A DNA stretch of 9,261 nucleotides from Kiloniellales bacterium. Its GTDB lineage: Bacteria; Pseudomonadota; Alphaproteobacteria; Kiloniellales; JAKSBE01. Numbering within the stretch: position 1 is the first letter of the stretch; each line of letters begins with the position of its first letter. The translations under genes and the position numbers were made by a program. Where the stretch lies: the NCBI GenBank assembly GCA_030067055.1, contig JASJAL010000168.1, positions 1 through 9,261 on the forward strand. The letters are read 5' to 3'. The notes below the pieces were generated by a model. It was not told the DNA's origin, ran no database searches, and saw only the letters and a program-made list of their open reading frames with translations. Positions 1 through 5,275 of the stretch are shown piece after piece.

Positions 1-173
1 GGGTGCGGCTCGAAGGTCAGGACGTTGAGCGCCGCCCCGAGGCCGTCCGCTTGCTCGCGGGCCGCCGAGATCACCGCTTGGTGGCCCAGGTGGACACCAT
101 CGAAGTTCCCCACGGCGATCACCGCACCGCGCGCCTCGGGCGGCAAACCTTCGCTATGCCTGTAGATCGCCAT
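1..173 (-). CDS. ribF: RibF, bifunctional riboflavin kinase/FAD synthetase, N-terminal 57 residues (cut by window edge)
   Basis: Seen: reading the minus strand from the ATG at 173 gives an open frame to the window edge (57 full codons). It contains VGNFDGVHLGHQ at residues 21-32, the nucleotidyl-transferase fingerprint of the RibF FAD-synthetase domain, in which the HxGH-type element (H28-L-G-H31) binds ATP. TFEPH at residues 53-57 also fits the family. A GGGAG ribosome binding site lies 4 bases before the start. Known: RibF phosphorylates riboflavin to FMN and adenylates FMN to FAD in the cytoplasm. The C-terminal kinase domain should lie left of the window. The gene follows the MaoC-like gene on the same strand with a 116-base gap, so co-transcription is possible. 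FAD is the cofactor of the nearby GlpD, but that is a coincidence of housekeeping supply and no operon link is implied. Confidence 0.93.
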   Translation of the reverse strand, partial: MAIYRHSEGLPPEARGAVIAVGNFDGVHLGHQAVISAAREQADGLGAALNVLTFEPH

Positions 174-267
174 GATGCTCCCGCGAACTGCCCGCTCCCA
201 ACGCAGCCGAGCTGCCTCAAGCGGGCGACACCTTATCGCGACAGGAGGCGGCTGGGTAGGCCCCCGC

Positions 268-287
268 CACCGCCGGAGCCGGCGGCG
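268..287 (-). terminator. GC-rich hairpin between maoC-like gene and ribF (weak terminator candidate)
   Basis: CCGCCG (270-275) and CGGCGG (280-285) form a 6-bp stem around a 4-base loop, extended by two more pairs (one of them G-T) on the outside. It lies directly after the stop codon of the MaoC-like gene (290-292). No T-tract follows on either strand, so it is not a classical intrinsic terminator. It may protect the 3' end of the upstream message or act as an attenuator before ribF. In GC-rich DNA such stems also arise by chance. Confidence 0.3.
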
Positions 288-289
288 CC

Positions 290-781
290 TCAGACCTGCG
301 CCGCCTCGCCGAATCCGTTGGCGCTCTTGGCCCCGGTCGAGACCTCGGGGACGGTCTCGCGCTTGGTCACCAGAAGCTGCGCCTGGCCGTCGATCACCAC
401 CTTCTCGCCGACCGTGCAGACGGTCTCGAGGTCGATCTTGCCCTTCTCCGGATCGATGGCGGTGATGGTCGCCTTGGCGGTGACCGTGTCGCCGATCCGC
501 ACCGGGGCCCGGAACTTCAGGTTCTGGCTCAGATAGATGCAGCCGGGCCCGGGCAGCCGGGTGCCCAGGACGGCGGAAATGAAGCTGGCCGACAGCAGAC
601 CGTGGGCGATTCGCTCCTTGAAACGGGTCCGGCGGGCGAAATCGTCCTCGAGGTGGACCGGATTGGTGTCCCCCGAGACGTTCGCGAAGCCAATGATGTC
701 CTGGTCGCTGACCTGCTTGGTAAAGCTCTCGCTCATCCCTACGGAGAGCTCCTCCAGGAAGTAGCCGTGGCCGTCGTGCAT
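290..781 (-). CDS. MaoC/PhaJ-like (R)-specific enoyl-CoA hydratase family protein
   Basis: A 163-residue hot-dog-fold protein. Seen: residues 32-49 read F-A-N-V-S-G-D-T-N-P-V-H followed by LEDDFA. This matches the hydratase-2 motif with catalytic Asp (D38) and His (H43). AHGLL at residues 59-63 is the usual second conserved segment. Known: proteins of this family hydrate trans-2-enoyl-CoA to (R)-3-hydroxyacyl-CoA, which can feed polyhydroxyalkanoate synthesis or fatty-acid pathways. The length fits single-domain PhaJ/MaoC members (about 140-165). I chose the ATG at 781 because it has a strong AAAGGGGGA site about 7 bases upstream. An in-frame extension to 871 would add 30 residues reading through the promoter-like region and is unlikely. 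The tail after about residue 140 is probably flexible. The substrate cannot be told from sequence, so no gene symbol is given. Confidence 0.88.
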   Translation of the reverse strand: MHDGHGYFLEELSVGMSESFTKQVSDQDIIGFANVSGDTNPVHLEDDFARRTRFKERIAHGLLSASFISAVLGTRLPGPGCIYLSQNLKFRAPVRIGDTVTAKATITAIDPEKGKIDLETVCTVGEKVVIDGQAQLLVTKRETVPEVSTGAKSANGFGEAAQV

Positions 782-819
782 CCTGCAGTCCCCCTTTACC
801 GCCAAGTTATTGTTGTGCG

Positions 820-850
820 CTGCAGCAATTATACCGCAATGCAAGATAAC
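820..850 (-). promoter_or_regulatory. Candidate promoter of the maoC-like gene with overlapping palindromes
   Basis: On the minus strand, bases 833-828 read TATAAT, an exact sigma-70 -10 box, rare in DNA this GC-rich. It lies 47 bases upstream of the ATG at 781. No good -35 hexamer is found at 16-18 bases (TTGGTT sits at 14), so recognition may need an activator or a relaxed -35. Just downstream of the -10 box is GCTGCAGC (819-826), an 8-bp palindrome, placed where a repressor could block transcription start. A second CTGCAG (783-788) lies between the ribosome binding site and the start codon. Confidence 0.5.
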
Positions 851-972
851 CAAACCTTTACGCCGGGGCAAGCGGCCTAAACCGCCGCCCCTTAAGGCTT
901 TCTTCGCATTGCAATGGAATCTTTAGGGTTACCGCCGCCGCCGCCCGAAATCCGAGCCGGGGGACGTGTACC

Positions 973-1002
973 GGAACTCCGTTCCTCGTGCCTCTAGGGA
1001 AC
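973..1002 (+). promoter_or_regulatory. Leader with mutually exclusive short hairpins at the lipoprotein ribosome binding site
   Basis: GGAAC (973-977), GTTCC (981-985) and GGAAC (998-1002) occur in order. The middle element can pair with either flank. Pairing with the second GGAAC would bury the GGGAAC stretch that serves as the only visible ribosome binding site for the ATG at 1008. Pairing with the first would free it. Each stem is only 5 bp (the first has a 3-base loop), so this is a suggestion, not an established switch. Confidence 0.22.
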
Positions 1003-1007
1003 CTGCG

Positions 1008-1526
1008 ATGCCGCGCCGCCTGGCACAGCACATCTTTGTCGCAGCCTTGGCGCTCGCACTGCTGTCCGGCTGCGCGGTCGGCCCGAAGTTGAACGAGATC
1101 CACGCCGAGCCGCCGGGTCCGGAGCCCGGACAGGCGCGAATCTACTTCTACCGACCGCTCGACGCCTTTCTGATCGGCCGCGAAACCGAGGTCGTGATCA
1201 ACGACAAGCGAATCGGCCTGGCGGTCTCGGGCGCGGTCTTCTATCGCGACGCCCTGCCCGGCCGCTACCGGATCCACACGGTCGACGACGAGATCAGCGT
1301 GGTCTACCTCAGCCTGGAGGCCGGCGACGTCGCCTTTGTCCGGGCGCAGAGCCAGCTCGGCAGCATCGGCTTCGGGATCGGCACCGTGCTGGTCACCCCG
1401 GAGGTCGGCCGGGCCGAGGCCGAAGGCCTGGTGCTGACCGACGGACGGCCGCCCGAGGACGAGCCGGAGGCCGCGCCGCAGGTGGTCCTGCGCCCGGCCG
1501 AGCGGCACTGCTGCGACCCGCGCTGA
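1008..1526 (+). CDS. DUF2846-like outer-envelope lipoprotein, function unknown
   Basis: A 172-residue protein with a clear lipoprotein signal: positive n-region (MPRRLAQH), hydrophobic stretch at residues 9-19, and lipobox L19-S20-G21-C22, so Cys22 should become lipidated Cys+1. The residue after the Cys is Ala, not Asp, which favours outer-membrane sorting. The mature part begins with a Pro/Glu-rich linker, then ARIYFYRP, VVINDKRIG, a GRYRI segment and LEAGDVAFVRAQ. These resemble the DUF2846 family of small beta-rich lipoproteins, recognised by pattern and not by search. The C-terminus (from about residue 140) is Pro/Glu-rich and ends near a Cys-Cys pair. I chose ATG 1008 because it places the signal peptide at the N-terminus. 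A GTG at 966 in the same frame would add 14 residues before it. The gene stands alone between the divergent maoC-like gene and glpR, and nothing links it to glycerol use. Confidence 0.8.
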   Translation: MPRRLAQHIFVAALALALLSGCAVGPKLNEIHAEPPGPEPGQARIYFYRPLDAFLIGRETEVVINDKRIGLAVSGAVFYRDALPGRYRIHTVDDEISVVYLSLEAGDVAFVRAQSQLGSIGFGIGTVLVTPEVGRAEAEGLVLTDGRPPEDEPEAAPQVVLRPAERHCCDPR

Positions 1527-1634
1527 GCGCCGCCCGGCGGAGCCCATCGCCGAGCCGCCGGCTTTGAGCTATGCTGCCTTCCCGATGGGACCGAAGGCCG
1601 CGCGCCGAGGGCCCGGGAAGGGAGGCAAAGGGCG
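1527..1634 (+). other. Lipoprotein-glpR intergenic region; no operator-like palindrome seen
   Basis: This 108-base gap contains GC-rich repeats, including CGGCGG (1538-1543) and CCGCCG about 14 bases on, which could form a weak 6-bp hairpin without a T-tract. It also holds the glpR ribosome binding site AAGGGAGG (1618-1625). I find no TTTCG/CGAAA dyad like that upstream of glpD and no convincing sigma-70 promoter. glpR may be transcribed from an unrecognised promoter here or by read-through from the lipoprotein gene. Confidence 0.4.
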
Positions 1635-2420
1635 GTGAACTCACAAGATCGCCGGCAGAAGGAGATCCTGGCCCTGGCCGGGCGCCAGGGCTTCGTCTCG
1701 ATCGAGGCCCTGGCCCAGCTTTTCGAGGTCACCCCGCAGACGATCCGGCGCGACATCAACCAGCTCTGCGATCGGGCGCAGCTGCAGCGCTACCACGGCG
1801 GCGCCGGCCTGCCCTCGTCCGTCGCCAACCTGTCCTATTCGACCCGCCAGGTGCTCTGCCTGCCCGAGAAGCAGCGCATCGCCCGGGCGGTCGCCGCGGA
1901 GATCCCCGACCAGGCCTCGCTGTTCATCAACATCGGCACGACCACCGAGGAGGTCGCCCGCGCCCTGCTCGATCACCAGGGCCTGCGCGTCATCACCAAC
2001 AACCTCAACGTCGCCGGCCTCTTGAGCGGCAACCCGGACTTCGAGGTGATCGTCGCCGGCGGGGTGGTGCGCAGCCGCGACCGCGGCGTCGTCGGCGAGG
2101 CGACCATCGAGCTGGTCCGCCAGTTCCGGGTCGACTTCGGAATCATCGGGATCAGCGGCATCGACGCCGACGGCAGCCTGCTGGACTACGACTACCGCGA
2201 GGTCCAGGTCGCCAAGACCATCATCGAGCAGTCGCGCGCCGTCTTCCTGGCCGCCGACCACAGCAAGTTCGGCCGCCAGCCCATGGTCCGCCTGGGCCAC
2301 CTGGAGGACGTCGACGCCCTCTTCACCGACCGACCGCCGCCGACCGCCATGCTGCCGGTCCTCAAGGCCGCCAAGGTCGCGGTCCACGTCGCCGGCGACG
2401 AGGCGCAGGCGGCGGAGTAG
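1635..2420 (+). CDS. glpR: GlpR, DeoR-family repressor of glycerol/glycerol-3-phosphate genes
   Basis: A 261-residue transcription factor of normal family length. Residues 5-58 form the DeoR winged helix-turn-helix: VSIEALAQLF, then the recognition helix VTPQTIRRDINQL at residues 32-44, and the wing RYHGGAG. The rest is the sugar-phosphate-isomerase-like effector domain, with NIGTTTEEVA (99-108), TNNLNVA (121-127), VVGEAT (151-156), DYDYREVQVAK (183-193) and AADHSKFGR (205-213). The DYDYREVQ segment is typical of GlpR members. Known: GlpR homologues bind operators as repressors and are released by glycerol-3-phosphate. The start is GTG at 1635, supported by AAGGGAGG 9 bases upstream. It sits 215 bases before glpD on the same strand, and the operator candidate lies in that gap. 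Co-location with glpD and the glycerol transporter makes GlpR the clear assignment over other DeoR repressors. Confidence 0.93.
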   Translation: MNSQDRRQKEILALAGRQGFVSIEALAQLFEVTPQTIRRDINQLCDRAQLQRYHGGAGLPSSVANLSYSTRQVLCLPEKQRIARAVAAEIPDQASLFINIGTTTEEVARALLDHQGLRVITNNLNVAGLLSGNPDFEVIVAGGVVRSRDRGVVGEATIELVRQFRVDFGIIGISGIDADGSLLDYDYREVQVAKTIIEQSRAVFLAADHSKFGRQPMVRLGHLEDVDALFTDRPPPTAMLPVLKAAKVAVHVAGDEAQAAE

Positions 2421-2425
2421 GCCGG

Positions 2426-2452
2426 TTCGGCTTCGCACACTCCAGCCGAAGC
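2426..2452 (+). terminator. Inverted repeat just after glpR (weak terminator or mRNA-end candidate)
   Basis: TTCGGCT (2426-2432) and AGCCGAA (2444-2450) are perfect 7-bp complements around an 11-base loop, starting 6 bases after the glpR stop. A competing 6-bp pairing, GCTTCG (2430-2435) with CGAAGC (2447-2452), uses the same bases. No T-run follows. It could end or stabilise the glpR message and separate it from the glpD transcript, but a Rho-type or read-through scenario is equally possible. Confidence 0.35.
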
Positions 2453-2545
2453 TGCGCAGACTGCGCGTCTCGGCGGCGGCTAGGCTCAAGAACGGCTTGG
2501 ACAGCGGTGATCGTGATTTTCGGTTTCCAACATCTGAGCGCCCTG

Positions 2546-2565
2546 GAATTTCGGTTGCGAAATTC
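2546..2565 (+). promoter_or_regulatory. Perfect 8-4-8 palindrome, candidate GlpR operator
   Basis: GAATTTCG (2546-2553), spacer GTTG, CGAAATTC (2558-2565): every base of the arms is matched. It lies 70 bases before the glpD start, in an AT-richer island within a GC-rich region, and its right half overlaps a putative -35 element. DeoR-family regulators such as GlpR commonly recognise TTCG-type half-sites arranged as inverted repeats, so with glpR immediately upstream this is the natural operator. Binding by GlpR is inferred. Confidence 0.68.
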
Positions 2566-2611
2566 TACCCGGAGCGTAAAACGTTAACCAACGAAGCGGG
2601 CGCGGTATAAG
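2555..2611 (+). promoter_or_regulatory. Candidate glpD operon promoter(s)
   Basis: Two sigma-70-like options are visible. Option one is TTGCGA (2555-2560), a 16-base spacer, and TAAAAC (2577-2582); its -35 lies inside the palindrome, which suits repression. Option two is TTAACC (2584-2589), a 16-base spacer, and TATAAG (2606-2611), whose -10 box is the better match (5 of 6); its -35 overlaps a small CGTT-AACC-AACG dyad (2582-2593). Option two would give a leader of roughly 18-20 bases, ending in the GGGGAG ribosome binding site. I cannot choose between them by eye. Confidence 0.5.
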
Positions 2612-2635
2612 ACGCCCGACCACGGGGAGCAATTC

Positions 2636-4162
2636 TTGGCTGGGGACGAGGCCTTCGACCTTCTGGTCATCGGCGGCGGTATCAACGGTGCCGGCATCGC
2701 CCGCGACGCCGCCGGCCGCGGCCTGAGGGTCCTGCTCTGCGAGCAGGGCGACCTGGGCCACGCGACCTCCTCCTCCAGCTCCAAGCTGATCCACGGCGGC
2801 CTGCGCTACCTTGAGCAATACGCTTTTCGCCTGGTCCGCGAGGCCCTGATCGAGCGCGAGGTCCTGCTGGCCGCCGCGCCGCACATCATCTGGCCGCTGC
2901 GCTTCGTGCTGCCCCACGTCAAGGAGCTGCGCCCGGCCTGGATGCTGCGCGCCGGGCTGTTCCTCTACGACCACCTGGGCGGGCGCAAGCGCCTGGCGGC
3001 ATCGGAGGCGCTGGACCTGCGCCGCGACCCCGCCGGCACGCCCCTGGTCGGCGGCATCACCAAGGGCTTCAGCTACGCCGACTGCTGGGTCGAGGATTCC
3101 CGCCTGGTCGTGCTCAACGCCCTGGACGCCGCCGAGCGCGGCGCCGAGGTCACAACCCGGACCCGCTGCCGCGCGGCCCGGCGCGAGGGCGCGGCCTGGA
3201 CCGCAACCCTGGAGTCCGAGGGCGGCGCCGAGCGCCAGGTCCGCGCCCGGGCCCTGGTCAACGCCGCCGGGCCCTGGGTGATGGAGGTCCTGGGCGAGGT
3301 CGCCGGCGCCAACCGGCGCAGCACCCTGCGCCTGGTCAAGGGCAGCCACATCGTCGTGCCCCGTCTCTACGAGGGCGAGCAGGCCTACATCCTGCAGGTC
3401 GCCGACCAGCGGGTTGTCTTCGTGATCCCCTACGAAGGGGCCTTCAGCCTGATCGGCACCACCGAAGTCGATTTCTCCGGCGATCCGGACGCAGCCGCGA
3501 TCACGGCCGAGGAGATCGAATACCTCTGCACCACGGTCGGCCGCTACTTCCAGCGCGCGCCGCGGCCCGAGGACGTGGTCTGGAGCTATGCCGGCGTCCG
3601 GCCGCTCTACGACGACGACAGCGGGACCGCCTCGACCGTGACCCGGGACTACGTCTTCGACCTCGACGCGCCCGCCGACACGCCGCCGCTGCTATCCATC
3701 TTCGGCGGCAAGATCACCACCTACCGCAAGCTGGCGGAGCACGCCCTGGCCCGGCTGACGCCCCTGCTCGGCAGCACGGCGCAGCCCTGGACCGCGACCG
3801 CGGCGCTGCCCGGCGGCGACATGCCCGACGCGGACTTCGAGGCCTTCCTGAGCGGGCTCCAGTCCCGGCGGCCCTGGCTGCCAGCGCCCCTGGCGCGGCG
3901 CCTGGCCCGGGCCTACGGCACCCGGGTCGAGGAGATCCTGGCGGACGCGGGCGACCTGGCCGGCCTGGGCGAGGACCTGGGCGGCGGCCTGACCGAGGCC
4001 GAGGTCGACTACCTGTTTCGCCGGGAATGGGCGCGCTCGGCCGAGGACATCCTCTGGCGCCGCTCCAAGCTCGGCCTGCACGCCCCGGCCGAGACCGCGG
4101 AGCGGATCGAGGCCTGGCTGAGCGGGCAGCGGCCCGAGCCCGGGAAGGCGGTGGCGCGATGA
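2636..4162 (+). CDS. glpD: GlpD, aerobic FAD-dependent glycerol-3-phosphate dehydrogenase
   Basis: A 508-residue membrane-associated flavoenzyme of normal GlpD length. It oxidises sn-glycerol-3-phosphate to dihydroxyacetone phosphate and passes electrons to quinone. Seen: the N-terminal FAD-binding dinucleotide fold (GGGINGAGIARDAAGRG, residues 13-29), the HATSSSSSKLIHGGLRYLE segment (42-60) that contacts flavin and substrate, GVRPLYDD with Arg322, and FGGKITTYRK with Lys359. R57/Y58, R322 and K359 align by motif with the E. coli active-site residues R54/Y55, R317 and K354. The C-terminal helical domain follows from about residue 390. The start is TTG at 2636, supported by GGGGAG (2624-2629) six bases upstream; no ATG or GTG fits ahead of the FAD motif. 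The stop overlaps the glpS start (ATGA at 4159-4162), indicating translational coupling to the transporter genes. Confidence 0.96.
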   Translation: MAGDEAFDLLVIGGGINGAGIARDAAGRGLRVLLCEQGDLGHATSSSSSKLIHGGLRYLEQYAFRLVREALIEREVLLAAAPHIIWPLRFVLPHVKELRPAWMLRAGLFLYDHLGGRKRLAASEALDLRRDPAGTPLVGGITKGFSYADCWVEDSRLVVLNALDAAERGAEVTTRTRCRAARREGAAWTATLESEGGAERQVRARALVNAAGPWVMEVLGEVAGANRRSTLRLVKGSHIVVPRLYEGEQAYILQVADQRVVFVIPYEGAFSLIGTTEVDFSGDPDAAAITAEEIEYLCTTVGRYFQRAPRPEDVVWSYAGVRPLYDDDSGTASTVTRDYVFDLDAPADTPPLLSIFGGKITTYRKLAEHALARLTPLLGSTAQPWTATAALPGGDMPDADFEAFLSGLQSRRPWLPAPLARRLARAYGTRVEEILADAGDLAGLGEDLGGGLTEAEVDYLFRREWARSAEDILWRRSKLGLHAPAETAERIEAWLSGQRPEPGKAVAR

Positions 4163-5265
4163 GCCTGGTCTTCGAGGGGGTGAGCCGCAAGGTCGGGGCC
4201 GAGACCCACATCTACCCGATAGACCTGGCCCTGGAGCCGGGCTCGCTCAACGTCATCCTGGGCCCGACCCTGGCCGGCAAGACCTCGATCCTGCGGCTGA
4301 TGGCCGGCCTGGACAAGCCGAGCGGGGGCCGGATCCTGGTCAACGGCGCCGATTCCAAGGGCATCCCGCTGCGCCGGCGCCAGGTCGCCATGGTCTACCA
4401 GCAGTTCATCAACTACCCCTCCTTCACGGTCTTCGACAACATCGCCTCGCCCCTGCGCCGCGCCGGCCTCGACCGGGCGGAGATCGACCGCCGGGTCGGC
4501 GAGATCGCCGAGATCCTGAAGCTGACGCCTCTGCTGCAGCGCCTGCCGGCGGAGCTGTCCGGCGGCCAGCAGCAGCGCACCGCCCTGGCCCGGGCCCTGG
4601 CCAAGGAAGCCGACCTGCTGCTGCTGGACGAGCCGCTGGTCAACCTGGACTACAAGCTGCGCGAGGAGTTGCGCGACGAGCTGCGGGCGATCTTCCGCCG
4701 GCGCAGCGCGATCGTGGTCTACGCCACGACCGAGCCGGCCGAGGCCCTGATGATCGGCGGCCAGGGCAGCGTGCTGGTCCTCGACCAGGGCCGCCTGCTG
4801 CAGTCCGGATCGACCCTGGCCGCCTACCACGAGCCGGCCTCGCTCAGGGTCGGCGAGGTCTTCTCCGACCCGCCGATGAACCTGATCGCCGGCCAGGTCG
4901 CGGACGGCCGGGCCCGGCTCGGCGCCGACCTCGAGCTGCCGCTGGCCGGGCAACTGGGCCGGCTGAGCCCCGGCGACTACACCTTCGGGGTCCGGGCCAA
5001 CCACCTCTTCGTGGCCCGCCAGTCCGAGGACGACGTCGCGATCGAGGCGGTGGTCGAGCTGGCCGAGATCAGCGGCTCGGAGACCTTCATCCACGCGGCG
5101 CACAGCGGCACCGCCTGGGTTGCCCAGGAGGAAGGGGTGCACAGCCTCGGCCTGGGCGAGGCGATCCAGGTCTTCGTCAACCCGCGCCACCTCTTCGCCT
5201 TCGACGGCGCGGGCCGGCTGATGGCCGCGCCGGCCTGGTCGGCAGCACCCATGGCAGCGCAGTAG
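4159..5265 (+). CDS. glpS: GlpS, glycerol ABC transporter ATPase subunit with altered switch loop
   Basis: A 368-residue MalK-type ATPase. Seen: Walker A GPTLAGKT (residues 35-42), Q-loop VYQQF with Gln81/82, intact signature LSGGQQQR (133-140), Walker B LLLLDEP with D157/E158, and D-loop NLD (162-164). The switch loop reads VVYATTEP (186-193), so Thr191 stands where the usual ATP-gamma-phosphate-sensing His sits. A TOBE-like regulatory domain follows from about residue 235. Walker A is also atypical in having T-L-A where S-G/C-G is usual. Known: alphaproteobacterial glycerol importers use two distinct ATPases, GlpS and GlpT, and ATP sites form between them. Start ATG 4159 overlaps the glpD stop; the frame is open further upstream inside glpD, but no homologous residues lie there. 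It is followed 10 bases later by glpT. Intact Walker B argues against a dead pseudo-ATPase. Confidence 0.93.
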   Translation: MSLVFEGVSRKVGAETHIYPIDLALEPGSLNVILGPTLAGKTSILRLMAGLDKPSGGRILVNGADSKGIPLRRRQVAMVYQQFINYPSFTVFDNIASPLRRAGLDRAEIDRRVGEIAEILKLTPLLQRLPAELSGGQQQRTALARALAKEADLLLLDEPLVNLDYKLREELRDELRAIFRRRSAIVVYATTEPAEALMIGGQGSVLVLDQGRLLQSGSTLAAYHEPASLRVGEVFSDPPMNLIAGQVADGRARLGADLELPLAGQLGRLSPGDYTFGVRANHLFVARQSEDDVAIEAVVELAEISGSETFIHAAHSGTAWVAQEEGVHSLGLGEAIQVFVNPRHLFAFDGAGRLMAAPAWSAAPMAAQ

Positions 5266-5275
5266 GGGGCGGCGC

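Noticed and set aside
782..871. 30-residue N-terminal extension of the MaoC-like protein
   Set aside because: It would read through the TATAAT promoter candidate and the strong ribosome binding site before 781. The added residues are not family-like.
890..897. CCTTAAGG palindrome and nearby GCGGC/GCCGC repeat as a terminator
   Set aside because: The region lies between divergent genes where no transcript should end, and no T-tract follows.
858..1547. Minus-strand frame opposite the lipoprotein gene
   Set aside because: It overlaps a gene with an obvious lipobox and has no ribosome binding site or motif of its own.
1571..2587. 338-codon plus-strand frame overlapping glpR
   Set aside because: Its Arg/Pro/Gly-rich product lacks domains, and the overlapping glpR frame is a full DeoR-family protein.
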